A stretch of DNA of 64,000 nucleotides from a virus: positions 26,243 to 90,242 of the IMG/VR virus record IMGVR_UViG_3300027899_000012; one strand, written 5' to 3'. The position numbers and the translations under genes are program-made. The stretch's first letter is position 1. Every line of letters starts with the position of its first letter. Below, piece after piece: positions 40,038 through 48,263 of the stretch. The notes beneath the pieces are model-generated. The model was not told the origin of the DNA, searched no databases, and saw nothing but the letters and a program-made list of their open reading frames with translations.

Positions 40038-40939
40038 TGAGGAAGGCGAGAGCACCACGCAAGGCGAAGATGGCGCGCAATGATGAGTACGGCGCGCAAA
40101 CCCGGGGCCAGACGCTGGTCTACAATCCCAACGACCTGACGCTGGTCACGGACCCGACGCATCCGCTTTTCGATCCGTCCGTGCACGCCAAGCCGCCAGA
40201 AGAAATGGTCCTGAGCATCCTGGAGCACGGGGTGCTCGTTCCCATCGTGATCCGTCGCAACGGCACCAACAAGGACGGTCGGGCGATCGTCGAGGTTGTG
40301 GACGGCCGCACCCGCGTTCTCGCTGCCAGGGAGGCGTGGAAGCGCCAGTCGCAGTCCGGCATCCCCAAGGAGGGGCGCGTGGTCGTCGGAGCCGTGCTCA
40401 AGAAGACCCTGCGCGACGCGGCAGCCGAAACGGCCATGGTCATCTGCAACGAACACCGGCGCATCGAGGACGTTCTGACCCGGGCCGAGAAGCTCCGGCG
40501 CTACCTCGCGCACGGGCACACGGAGTCGCAGGCCAAGGTCGCCTTCAGCATGAAGGCTCGCGGCTTCAAGGTGCTCATGGACGTGCTCGAAATGGGCGAC
40601 CCCCTGAAGGACGCGCTTCGTGAAAAGAAGATCACGCTGGAGATAGCGCGCACGATGGCTGCTCTTCCCGAGAGCAAGCAGGCTGCGGCGCTGACCGACG
40701 TGCTCGCGAAGGGAGCGGGGAGAGGAGCCGATGCCAAGGGCGCGGCTACCAAGGCCACCAAGGAGCGGGGCAGCCAGCCCAAGCTCACAACCCAGCGGCC
40801 CAAGACCTACCGCCAGATCATGACCGCGATCGACACGGTTGCGTGCATGTCAAACGAGGTGCGCCGGTCTTGCATCCTCGAAGCCCTGGAGTGGGCTGCG
40901 GGGACGAAGAAGGTCGTGTGGTCGGGAGAAAAGACGTGA
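40037..40939 (+). CDS. ParB/Srx-like protein
   Basis: 300 residues, ATG 40037 (TGATG overlap). ParB N-terminal signature: VLSILEHGVLVPIVIRRN, VEVVDGRTRVLAAREA and ETAMVICNEHRR, then helical domains. Such domains bind DNA or hydrolyse CTP. In phages they also act as nucleases or regulators; no ParA is nearby. Confidence 0.82.
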   Translation: MRKARAPRKAKMARNDEYGAQTRGQTLVYNPNDLTLVTDPTHPLFDPSVHAKPPEEMVLSILEHGVLVPIVIRRNGTNKDGRAIVEVVDGRTRVLAAREAWKRQSQSGIPKEGRVVVGAVLKKTLRDAAAETAMVICNEHRRIEDVLTRAEKLRRYLAHGHTESQAKVAFSMKARGFKVLMDVLEMGDPLKDALREKKITLEIARTMAALPESKQAAALTDVLAKGAGRGADAKGAATKATKERGSQPKLTTQRPKTYRQIMTAIDTVACMSNEVRRSCILEALEWAAGTKKVVWSGEKT

Positions 40940-41295
40940 ACGTAGTCGTCGGCGGCAGCAGGTTTCTCGCGGATCGGGCGTTCGTGTTCGCGACCCTCGA
41001 TTCCATCCATGCCGACACTCCCATCAAGCGCCTGGCGCACGGCGACTGCGACGGAGCCGACAAGCTCGCCAAGGAGTGGGCGGTGGCTCGCGGGGTCGAG
41101 CAGATCCCGTACGAGATCACGCAGGCGGAGTGGAAGGAAATCGGCCGAAGCGCTGGCCCGAAGCGCAACGGTCGAATGCTCAAGATCGAGCAGCCCCAGC
41201 TGGTGATCGCGTTCCCGGGAGGATCGGGCACCCGGGACCTGGTGAGACAAGCGCGCAGGATGAACTTCCGCGTGCTCGAAGTGGCGAAGTACTGA
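40936..41295 (+). CDS. SLOG-family (DUF2493-like) protein
   Basis: 119 residues from GTG 40936 (GTGA overlap; GGGAG upstream). VNVVVGGSRFLADRAFVFAT, HGDCDGADKLAKEWAVARG and VIAFPGGSGTRDLVRQARR follow the DUF2493/YpsA-like Rossmann fold that binds nucleotide-derived ligands. Confidence 0.82.
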   Translation: MNVVVGGSRFLADRAFVFATLDSIHADTPIKRLAHGDCDGADKLAKEWAVARGVEQIPYEITQAEWKEIGRSAGPKRNGRMLKIEQPQLVIAFPGGSGTRDLVRQARRMNFRVLEVAKY

Positions 41296-41307
41296 CAGGA
41301 GGATTCA

Positions 41308-42228
41308 ATGGCTGATCTCGCGAAAGTCGCACAGAACCGCACCAACATCATGGGACAAATCAACGGGGCCAAGGGCCTGATTGTCCCGCTGCTTCCCAAG
41401 CATGTGGATTTCGATGCGCTCGTGGCGCGGATGAACAAGCACATGCATGAAAACCTCCGGCTGCTGGAGTGCTCGCCCACGAGCGTTTTCTGGGCGTTCG
41501 TCCACGCGGCCGAGATCGGCCTGAGCGTCGGGGATTACGCCGGCGAGGCCTACATCCTGGGGTACGGCAACAAGCAGAACCCGAACGGCCCGAAGCGCGC
41601 GCGCATGATCCCGGGCTACAAGGGATTGATCAAGCTCGCGTACCAGTCGGCCCTGGTGTCCCGTGTGGACGCGTACGTGATCTACGACCGGGACGTGTTC
41701 ATCATCGACCTGGGGCGCGAGAAGGATCGCGTGCACTACGTGCCGTACCTGGGCGGAGAGAAGCCCGGTAACGTCATCGCGGTCTACACGCAGATCCAGC
41801 TTTCCAGCGGCGCGGTCAAAGATCACGTGATGCCGCTGTGGCGGCTGGAGCAAGTGAGAAGCAGGGCCCCGAGCGGAGGCGACGCTTCGAGCCCTTGGAG
41901 TACGGACCGGCCGGAGATGTACAGGAAGACCGGGTTGCGCCATTCGCTCAAGGACGCGCCGAAGAGCACCGAGATGGATCGCGCGCTGCGGCTCGACGAA
42001 GCTGCCGAGAACGAGGACGATGACGATCTGCCCGATCTGCCCGCGCTCGACGAGCAGCCGAGCGGGCAGGGGAGGGCGGCCAAGAGCCGCCAGAGGGTCG
42101 AGCAGAGGGCGGAGCAGGCCCAGGCAGCGCTTCCGGTGGGAACGGTCGTGCAGACGCCACAGTCGGCTGCGCAGCCCGCCACGGTGGCAGCGCAGGGCGA
42201 AGTAGGGGGCGACGACAACTTCGACTGA
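41308..42228 (+). CDS. recT: RecT-family single-strand annealing protein
   Basis: 306 residues with an AGGAGG box before ATG 41308. PTSVFWAFVHAAEIGLSVGD, EAYILGYGNK and RARMIPGYKGLIKLAYQSA fit RecT/Redbeta-like annealing proteins that pair single strands left by the exonuclease. The tail is acidic and Gln/Ala-rich, ending GGDDNFD, which may contact SSB or the nuclease. Confidence 0.9.
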   Translation: MADLAKVAQNRTNIMGQINGAKGLIVPLLPKHVDFDALVARMNKHMHENLRLLECSPTSVFWAFVHAAEIGLSVGDYAGEAYILGYGNKQNPNGPKRARMIPGYKGLIKLAYQSALVSRVDAYVIYDRDVFIIDLGREKDRVHYVPYLGGEKPGNVIAVYTQIQLSSGAVKDHVMPLWRLEQVRSRAPSGGDASSPWSTDRPEMYRKTGLRHSLKDAPKSTEMDRALRLDEAAENEDDDDLPDLPALDEQPSGQGRAAKSRQRVEQRAEQAQAALPVGTVVQTPQSAAQPATVAAQGEVGGDDNFD

Positions 42229-42238
42229 GGAGACGGTC

Positions 42239-42520
42239 ATGGCTGAAGGCGACAGAGGCGCATTTGATCGATTCGCGGAGCGGTCCCGTAACCGGGTGCG
42301 ATGTCTGCATTGTGGCATCAGTCCGGCGCGGACGTTCCCGATCGTGAACGAGCAGCTGACCAACGCCTTCTGCTCGGAGACGTGCGCCCTGGCCTGGGCC
42401 TTGGCGCACGCCCGGCTGCACTACCACTGGTGCAAGCCCGTCCTGGCGTGGCGTCCCGGGCCTCTGTTCTGCAGCGACTGCGCGCCGTCTCCCGCACCCG
42501 AGGAAGGAGGTCCAGACTGA
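42239..42520 (+). CDS. Small zinc-binding protein
   Basis: 93 residues, MAEGDRGAFDRFAERSRNRV at ATG 42239. CLHCGISPARTF, CSETCALAWALAHARLHYHW and CSDCAPS suggest an MYM/treble-clef zinc fold. Unknown. Confidence 0.78.
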   Translation: MAEGDRGAFDRFAERSRNRVRCLHCGISPARTFPIVNEQLTNAFCSETCALAWALAHARLHYHWCKPVLAWRPGPLFCSDCAPSPAPEEGGPD

Positions 42521-42810
42521 TGGGCAAGCAAGGATACCCCGCGCTCAGCAGCGCTCACGCCGCCGCACTGATGGGTTTCATCGAGGGGCTGGTGAGCGAG
42601 CCGAAGAGCGCGAACTTCGGCCGACGGTACGCTGGCAACGACTTAGAAATCGAGATCGTGGTGGCTGTGCGCGACCGGTGGCTCATCACGCCAGGCGTGT
42701 GCGTGGCGCTCCAGTCGCTGCTGGCCGAACTGACAGGCGTGCCTTTCCCGGTGGTGTACCTGAGCGGGGCTCCGCATGAGACCGCAAGAAAGGCTATGGC
42801 GCACGAATGA
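42520..42810 (+). CDS. Hypothetical protein
   Basis: 96 residues, MGKQGYPALSSAHAAALMGF at ATG 42520 (TGATG overlap, GGAAGGAGG upstream). Small alpha/beta protein. Unknown. Confidence 0.78.
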   Translation: MGKQGYPALSSAHAAALMGFIEGLVSEPKSANFGRRYAGNDLEIEIVVAVRDRWLITPGVCVALQSLLAELTGVPFPVVYLSGAPHETARKAMAHE

Positions 42811-43937
42811 AACGAGGAACGCTCTACTGCGGCGACTGCTTGCAGGTGCTCGAAGAGCGCCTGGAGCCCGAGTCCGTGGACCTGATCTACCTGGACCCTC
42901 CCTTCTTCTCGAACCGGAACTACGAAGTCATCTGGGGCGACGAGTGCGAGAAGCGGTCGTTCGATGACCGGTGGGAAGGCGGCATCGAGGTCTACGTCGC
43001 CTGGATGGGCGAGCGGCTGCGAGCGTGCCACCGGGTCCTGAAGCCGACGGGATCGATCTACCTGCACTGCGACTGGCATGCGAGCCACTATCTCAAGGTG
43101 CGGATGGACGAGATTTTCGGCATCAAGAACTTCTTGAACAACTGCGTGTGGATCTACGGCCTGGGAGGCAGCAGCAAGCGGTACTGGCCTCGCAAGCATG
43201 ACGAGATCCTGTGGTACTCCAAGATGCCCGACAAGCACTTCTTCGATCCGCCGATGGTCGAGGCCACGTCCAACGCGATGAAAGGCAAGCTCAAGAAGAT
43301 GCTCGACTCGTGGGACATCCCCGCGATCAACAACATGGCGAAGGAGCGGCTCGGCTACCCGACGCAGAAGCCCGAGGCCTTGCTGGAACTGATCATCGCT
43401 TCCAGCAGCAGGCCGACGGACGTAGTTCTCGATCCGTTCTGCGGCTGCGGCACGACCATGGCCGTTGCGCACCGCCTGGGCCGCCCCTGGATCGGGATCG
43501 ACATCTCACCCACCGCGGTCAAGACAGTGCTCAACCGCGTGAAGCCTGGCCCGGACGAGGTCAGCGTGCTCGGCCTTCCCACGAGCATCCCCGAGCTTCG
43601 CGCGCTCAAGCCTTTCGAGTTTCAGAACTGGGTCGTCCGCGAGCGCTTCAACGGAACGCTGGGCCCCAAGGGCGGCGACAAGGGCATCGACGGCTTCACG
43701 TTCATGCTCCACGAGCCCATCCAGGTGAAACAGTCCGAAGGCATCGGCCGCAACGTGGTGGATAACTTCGCGTCGGCCATGCGCCGGGTCAGCAAGAAGA
43801 AGGGCTATATCGTCGCGTTCTCCTTCGGCAAGGGAGCGATCGAAGAGGTGGCGTGCCTGCGGCACCGAGACGGTGTGGAGATCGTACTGGTGACCGTGGG
43901 AGAGATCCTGAACGCGAAGTTTGCGAGGGAAGCATGA
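42807..43937 (+). CDS. DNA methyltransferase fused to Mrr-like nuclease domain
   Basis: 376 residues, ATGA overlap. Beta-class amino-methyltransferase order: DPPF (30-33) first, then the SAM motif DPFCGCGTT (209-217). From about 268 a second domain FEFQNWVV...GPKGGDKGIDGF...IQVKQS resembles the Mrr/PD-(D/E)xK fold, with Asp295 and Gln306-Val-Lys308 as candidate catalytic residues. One polypeptide could thus both methylate and cut, or the nuclease may be inactive. Confidence 0.85.
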   Translation: MKRGTLYCGDCLQVLEERLEPESVDLIYLDPPFFSNRNYEVIWGDECEKRSFDDRWEGGIEVYVAWMGERLRACHRVLKPTGSIYLHCDWHASHYLKVRMDEIFGIKNFLNNCVWIYGLGGSSKRYWPRKHDEILWYSKMPDKHFFDPPMVEATSNAMKGKLKKMLDSWDIPAINNMAKERLGYPTQKPEALLELIIASSSRPTDVVLDPFCGCGTTMAVAHRLGRPWIGIDISPTAVKTVLNRVKPGPDEVSVLGLPTSIPELRALKPFEFQNWVVRERFNGTLGPKGGDKGIDGFTFMLHEPIQVKQSEGIGRNVVDNFASAMRRVSKKKGYIVAFSFGKGAIEEVACLRHRDGVEIVLVTVGEILNAKFAREA

Positions 43938-44350
43938 GCTACAACATCGAGCTGGTGGGAGAGAAATGCCCCCACTGCGGCGTGACTCCGGCAGAGCCCG
44001 ACGACTGTCCCGACCCCACCTACAATCTGGCGGGCATCTTTCATCTGGCTCTCACGGGACGGCGCATGAACGATCCGGACATCTCCATTTTTGGCGAGGT
44101 GATACTGAAGGAGAAGGTGTCCGCCCCCCGAGGACTCTGCGTTCTGTCGGGCAAGCGCGCAGAGGAAACGGTGGCCGATCTGCAGCTGGCAATCCAACGC
44201 CTCCAGGACCCATCGCCCGCGAGCGTGACGGACTTCTGGCTGCTCGAACCCGACAACGGGTGGGGGAATGTCGAGGACGCTATCTGGGTGCTCGACAAGT
44301 TGCTCTGGCTCGCGAGCAATTACCCGAAGTACACGTGGAAGATCAGGTGA
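43934..44350 (+). CDS. Phage hypothetical protein with N-terminal zinc site
   Basis: 138 residues, MSYNIELVGEKCPHCGVTPA at ATG 43934 (ATGA overlap). Layout CPHCG, TYNLAGIF, then WLLEPDNGWGNVEDAIWVLD is seen in many phage proteins of unknown role. Confidence 0.78.
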   Translation: MSYNIELVGEKCPHCGVTPAEPDDCPDPTYNLAGIFHLALTGRRMNDPDISIFGEVILKEKVSAPRGLCVLSGKRAEETVADLQLAIQRLQDPSPASVTDFWLLEPDNGWGNVEDAIWVLDKLLWLASNYPKYTWKIR

Positions 44351-45264
44351 CCGACATGCCCATCAACCCGTTCGACGAGCAGGATAAGTTCACGTGCCCC
44401 CGGTGCGGGTCGCACAACTTCGGGCCCTCCGGCTTCCCTCACGAGGTTGCGTGCAACGGGTACGTGGAAGGGGGGAAAAGACTCTGCGACTACCGCTTCG
44501 TCCGCGAGCCCGCCGCTCCTCCGAAGGAATCCCCCACGATCCGCGTGGGCCGATGGTGGCGGCACCGAAACTCGACCACGCTGGTGCGAGTCTACCGCGT
44601 CGAGGCGTGGCCCAGCTGTCTCACTGGCGAGCCCGATCGCCAGGAGGTGTGGTTCGAGACGAGCGACGGAACGAAGCGGCAGGACCGCCTCCTGGACACG
44701 CTGTTCTTGGAGTACTACCGGCCGCACTCGCAACCCGGCAACGAGCACGAGTCCGATGCCCTGCCCGATCCTCCGTCGCTCAAGTGCGAGGGGACATCCG
44801 ACTGCAAGCAACCGGTCACGCACGCCGAACATTACAACGGTCGCATCCGGGGATGGTGTGAGAATCACACGCCCTGGAGCGGGCACGGGGAGAGGTGCGG
44901 GGATCAGTGCAGGAAGTGGGGCGGAACGGGCGTGATGGTGAAGACGGACAGCCGAGACGCCGCCACGATCGCGTTCGACGAGATCGTCAAAATCTGCGAC
45001 GTGCCCACGTGGGACTACCCCGGCCAGGTCATCCGAGACGTGAGGATGCTCCGGGACCAGCGAGATAAGGCGATGAGAACGCTGGCTCGACTGGTTAAGG
45101 CATGCGGCGCCGATCGGCCCGATCCTGTCTGTGAAGGCTGCGGCCGACGCAAAGCGACATCGATCGGGTTCGTCCACAACGCGGTCATGCTGCTGTGCTC
45201 GGAACTGTGTGAGGGGATGTATCCGGATGCGCCACAAATTCGGCTAGACGAGGTGCTGAAGTGA
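44347..45264 (+). CDS. Hypothetical multi-zinc-site protein
   Basis: 305 residues from GTG 44347 (GTGA overlap; ATG 44356 is alternative). CPRCGSHNFGPSGFPHEVAC, CEGTSDC, WCENHTPWSGHGERC and CEGCGRRK suggest three zinc sites. Mid-section beta-rich (TIRVGRWWRHRNSTTLVRVY). Unknown. Confidence 0.76.
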   Translation: MTDMPINPFDEQDKFTCPRCGSHNFGPSGFPHEVACNGYVEGGKRLCDYRFVREPAAPPKESPTIRVGRWWRHRNSTTLVRVYRVEAWPSCLTGEPDRQEVWFETSDGTKRQDRLLDTLFLEYYRPHSQPGNEHESDALPDPPSLKCEGTSDCKQPVTHAEHYNGRIRGWCENHTPWSGHGERCGDQCRKWGGTGVMVKTDSRDAATIAFDEIVKICDVPTWDYPGQVIRDVRMLRDQRDKAMRTLARLVKACGADRPDPVCEGCGRRKATSIGFVHNAVMLLCSELCEGMYPDAPQIRLDEVLK

Positions 45265-45554
45265 GTGAGCAAGACAAGGGTGTCGTTTAGCAAGACGAGA
45301 ACGGAAAGCTCGTTTCGTACTGCGCCTGCTGCAAGAAACATCACGCAGATGCGGACAACGATCCGGCCGTCACGTCGCTCGTGGAGTCGCTCGACCTGAT
45401 CGAGGACGTGCAACACGACGGTGATCGATATCACCCGGAGCCGTGCTGTCCCTGGTGCTTCGCCCTTCCAGAGGAGGCTCACGAAGCCGACTGCAAGGCC
45501 GCGCTGCTGCTTCGCAAGCACGGGCGCAAGGTGCGCTTCCAGGGGGAGCCATGA
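45261..45554 (+). pseudogene. Zinc-finger gene interrupted by in-frame amber codon
   Basis: Opens at GTG 45261 (GTGA overlap) and reads VSEQDKGVV, then TAG at 45288-45290, then QDENGKLVSYCACCKKHHAD on to the TGA at 45552-45554, whose TGA overlaps the next start. Its C-terminus (CPWC...H...DCKAALLLRKHGRKVRF) is nearly identical to that of the gene at 45742, where the TAG position aligns with a Gln. Either a CAG-to-TAG loss or readthrough; TAG is a normal stop elsewhere here. Confidence 0.65.
45489..45554 (+). repeat. Gene-end cassette, copy A
   Basis: 66 bases coding DCKAALLLRKHGRKVRFQGEP and ending in AGGGGGAGCCATGA, which is also the ribosome binding site and start of the next gene. Nearly identical to copy B. 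Confidence 0.8.
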
Positions 45555-45745
45555 TCCAAGAAACACAGTTCGTGGAAGTCCGCATCGTCTTCTACGACTT
45601 CGCTGGTGCGATGCCGATCGTCAGCGTGGGACAGCACACGCAGGCGAAGGTGAGCAGGAAGGGTCTTGAAGTGCTCGACCTTGCGGTCATTCGGACGTCG
45701 CTGCTCAAGGGTTTTTCGCTGGTTGTGAGGGAGAGGGAGCCATGA
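45551..45745 (+). CDS. Small hypothetical protein
   Basis: 64 residues, MIQETQFVEVRIVFYDFAGA at ATG 45551, with the ribosome binding site AGGGGGAG inside the preceding repeat cassette. Beta-rich. Unknown. Confidence 0.75.
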   Translation: MIQETQFVEVRIVFYDFAGAMPIVSVGQHTQAKVSRKGLEVLDLAVIRTSLLKGFSLVVREREP

Positions 45746-46089
45746 AGAACGAGAAGGAACCATGGGTAGATCTCGGCCCCGAGATCATCACGCACGACAA
45801 GCCTGTCATGCTGCAGGCAGATGCGAATGGTCGGCTTCTCTGCAAGTGTCCTTCGTGCGAGCGCGAGCACTCCGTACCGATATTCGGAGGATCGGATCTG
45901 CAACAAGCCCTCGACGCGATCGAATCAGTGATCCTCTTCAGCCCCCCGGACCTAGCCTCCAGCCTGTGTCCGTGGTGCGAGACGTGGTGGAAGGCGTCTC
46001 GCGATAGCCTTCCGCACGCCCGCGACTGCAAGGCTGCTCTGCTGCTCCGCAAGCACGGGCGCAAGGTGCGCTTCCAGGGGGAGCCATGA
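45742..46089 (+). CDS. Hypothetical zinc-finger protein
   Basis: 115 residues, MKNEKEPWVDLGPEIITHDK at ATG 45742 (ATGA overlap). CKCPSCEREHS and CPWCETWWKASRDSLPHARDC are metal sites; ends DCKAALLLRKHGRKVRFQGEP. Paralogue of the amber-interrupted gene. Confidence 0.78.
   Translation: MKNEKEPWVDLGPEIITHDKPVMLQADANGRLLCKCPSCEREHSVPIFGGSDLQQALDAIESVILFSPPDLASSLCPWCETWWKASRDSLPHARDCKAALLLRKHGRKVRFQGEP
46024..46089 (+). repeat. Gene-end cassette, copy B
   Basis: 66 bases matching copy A with only a few substitutions, coding the same 21 residues and ending with the next gene's ribosome binding site and ATG. Confidence 0.8.
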
Positions 46090-46295
46090 CCTTGATCGTG
46101 GACGGGAAGGAAGTCGTCGGGATCGCTGCGTCCTTTGAACCGTGTGCGACCTGTGGATGCCCCAGGTGGCTTCATTACAATGGTCGCGGCGGGTGTTCTC
46201 GTAGTCCTGGCGATCATGTTGGGGTGGGGGATCACTTGTCGAAGTACGTGGAGTGCCCGCGATGGCGCAAGGTGCGCTTCCAGGGGGAGACATGA
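46086..46295 (+). CDS. Small zinc-binding protein
   Basis: 69 residues, MTLIVDGKEVVGIAASFEPC at ATG 46086. CATCGCPRWLHYNGRGGC with a later CPRWRKVRFQGET. The last nine residues share the repeat cassette with unrelated upstream sequence, suggesting recombination at the gene end. Confidence 0.75.
   Translation: MTLIVDGKEVVGIAASFEPCATCGCPRWLHYNGRGGCSRSPGDHVGVGDHLSKYVECPRWRKVRFQGET
46264..46295 (+). repeat. Gene-end cassette, copy C (short)
   Basis: 32 bases matching the 3' half of copies A and B with one substitution, again ending at the next gene's ATGA. Confidence 0.75.
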
Positions 46296-46663
46296 CGGAC
46301 GACTTCGGATTCGACTTGACTGCACCGCCCAAGGCTCCCAAGCCACCGACCCAGTTGTCATTCTGGCACGCCATCCCTGGCGTCGCTGCGATTCTGGCCC
46401 TGTCGGTTCTGGCGTCCTGGGTCGGCCAGATCATCTCCTGGTACACGGAGCCGTTGTACATGGAGCGGTGCATGCCGCCGTACTACACGACGTGGACGAA
46501 GTGGGTGGACGCAGACAAGGTTCGTCTGACCATTGCCGAAGAGCAGCAGGTTGCGGTCGAACGAGCGTACTGGACCGGATACGAGGCGGGTACGAGGTCT
46601 GGGTGCGTTCAATGCGCAGCCGTCTGCGGAGTGCGACGAGATGCTGCCGGAGGAAAGCCATGA
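46292..46663 (+). CDS. Single-span membrane protein
   Basis: 123 residues, MTDDFGFDLTAPPKAPKPPT at ATG 46292. Transmembrane helix AIPGVAAILALSVLASWVGQ near 28-47, then a probable extracytoplasmic domain with several Cys. Unknown. Confidence 0.75.
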   Translation: MTDDFGFDLTAPPKAPKPPTQLSFWHAIPGVAAILALSVLASWVGQIISWYTEPLYMERCMPPYYTTWTKWVDADKVRLTIAEEQQVAVERAYWTGYEAGTRSGCVQCAAVCGVRRDAAGGKP

Positions 46664-46944
46664 AAGCCTACACGATCACGCTGACGGCAAAGCAGTGGCG
46701 GATGGTGCAGACTTCGATGTCGGAGTACCGAGCGACCAGTGATGGTGAGGCGGGGTCAGGACCATGTTCTCACCAGGAAATGTGGCAGTGCAGGACGGAT
46801 TGTGTCCGGGTGTGCGCGTGCGGGCATCTGTGCTCGATCCACGAACAGATGGATTCTCAATCGAGCCGTGGCGACGATCCACTTGGCTTCAAGCCGTGTC
46901 TGGAGTCCGGTTGCCAGTGCATGCAGTTTGAGGAGAAGCTATGA
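46660..46944 (+). CDS. Small Cys-rich protein
   Basis: 94 residues, MKAYTITLTAKQWRMVQTSM at ATG 46660. Many Cys (WQCRTDCVRVCACGHLCSIH, CLESGCQC), likely zinc-binding. Unknown. Confidence 0.75.
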   Translation: MKAYTITLTAKQWRMVQTSMSEYRATSDGEAGSGPCSHQEMWQCRTDCVRVCACGHLCSIHEQMDSQSSRGDDPLGFKPCLESGCQCMQFEEKL

Positions 46945-47294
46945 CGCCGGAAGCCGAAGACCGGTTGTGGTGGACAAAGTTCTGGATCGTCTGGGCCGTC
47001 GTAGTAGTAGCGGTTCTGATCGTCATGGTGAGCGACTACAGGTATGCGAACCGCGAGCGCTTCACAGGTGACGGTGTGACGATTGCTCGCCGCACCGTGT
47101 GGGCGTTGCAGAACGCGTACCTGTGGGAGAGCGGGCGAAGGCAGGGGCTCCAAGAGGCACTTGTCGTGTCCGATCTGATCTGGTCGCAGGCGTACTGGGA
47201 CGGATGCTTGTCCTGGATGCGGGAAGTGCCCTGCGACGAATACGCGGTGCGCAACATGTGCTCGCGACTCACCAGCGAAGCGAGGAAGCCATGA
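46941..47294 (+). CDS. Single-span membrane protein
   Basis: 117 residues, MTPEAEDRLWWTKFWIVWAV at ATG 46941. Strong transmembrane helix WIVWAVVVVAVLIVMV (about 15-30), then a helical soluble part with two Cys. Unknown. Confidence 0.76.
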   Translation: MTPEAEDRLWWTKFWIVWAVVVVAVLIVMVSDYRYANRERFTGDGVTIARRTVWALQNAYLWESGRRQGLQEALVVSDLIWSQAYWDGCLSWMREVPCDEYAVRNMCSRLTSEARKP

Positions 47295-47524
47295 CCCTCT
47301 TCTTTGGAGCGATTGCCTTCGGGTGCCTTCTCTACGGCGTGGTCAGTATGTCGATGCGGATCGTACGCGCCGAAGAGCGCCTGGACCAGCAGGAGCGCGA
47401 GACGCAGTCCATCCGCCAGTTCCTGGACCGGCACATACAGGGCGTGTCGATGCGAGAAGACATCGAGGACACGAAGACCGACATCGGCAAGGACGTACTG
47501 GAACGCTTGAAAGGGAAGGTGTAG
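47291..47524 (+). CDS. Small membrane-anchored coiled-coil protein
   Basis: 77 residues, MTLFFGAIAFGCLLYGVVSM at ATG 47291. An N-terminal transmembrane helix followed by a charged coiled coil. Size and layout fit spanin-like or holin-accessory proteins, but no such link is shown. Confidence 0.72.
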   Translation: MTLFFGAIAFGCLLYGVVSMSMRIVRAEERLDQQERETQSIRQFLDRHIQGVSMREDIEDTKTDIGKDVLERLKGKV

Positions 47525-47526
47525 CC

Positions 47527-47769
47527 GTGGCCTGGTTCGAGCCCCTCGTGCTACATGCACACAACCCCAGGTGGCCTGGGCCTCTCTGTGAGTACGAGGT
47601 GGCCGCGGGGCTTCGACCGAACCGGCGCCCTCCCGTCTTCGCGGACACGATGGAAGGCGTGACGTGCAAGCGGTGCCTGCGACGGCTGGGCAAGCTGCCG
47701 AAGCAACCGATGCCGGGGCAGGCGTGGATCATGAAAAAGAAGCGCGAGATGTTCGGAGGTGCCTCGTGA
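47527..47769 (+). CDS. Small hypothetical protein, GTG start
   Basis: 80 residues from GTG 47527, two bases after a TAG stop, AAGGGAAGG upstream. Contains CKRCLRRLGK; basic C-terminus. Unknown. Confidence 0.72.
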   Translation: MAWFEPLVLHAHNPRWPGPLCEYEVAAGLRPNRRPPVFADTMEGVTCKRCLRRLGKLPKQPMPGQAWIMKKKREMFGGAS

Positions 47770-48263
47770 AACTTGAACAACTGATTGGCGCCGTCCGAGA
47801 GCAGCTGGTGAGCGAGTATGAGAAGGGCCTCCTCACCGACGCACCGCGCGTGCACCTGGCGTTCATGCGCGAGCCCTACATGCAGCTCGTACTCGACGGC
47901 AAGAAAACGATCGAGTCGCGGTTCTCGCGCAACAGGATCGTGCCGTTCGCTCAAGTCAGCGCAGGCGACGCGCTGATCTTCAAGCGGTCGGGTGGTCCCA
48001 TCACAGCGCTTGCGTTCGTGTCGGCGGTCCTGTTCAAGCGCAAGGAATTCGCCGAAGATTGGTGCAGCCTTCGCGACCTGGGAGAACAGATCGGCGTGGA
48101 TGCGTCGTTCTGGCGCGGCATGCAGGATCGCCGATTCGCCACGCTCATGTGGCTTGCCGACGTGACGCCGCTCGCACCGTTTTCGGTAGAGAAGAACAAT
48201 GGCGACCGGCGCGGATGGATCGTGCTTCGCGACAAGCAGACGCAGATCGGAGCCCCGGCATGA
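47766..48263 (+). CDS. ASCH-like domain protein
   Basis: 165 residues from GTG 47766 (GTGA overlap). After a helical start, HLAFMREPYMQLVLDGKKTIESRFSRNR fits the ASCH/PUA-like fold (x-L-D-G-x-K-T-x-E-x-R), and GDALIFKRSGG follows. ASCH domains bind RNA or modified nucleobases. Confidence 0.82.
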   Translation: MKLEQLIGAVREQLVSEYEKGLLTDAPRVHLAFMREPYMQLVLDGKKTIESRFSRNRIVPFAQVSAGDALIFKRSGGPITALAFVSAVLFKRKEFAEDWCSLRDLGEQIGVDASFWRGMQDRRFATLMWLADVTPLAPFSVEKNNGDRRGWIVLRDKQTQIGAPA

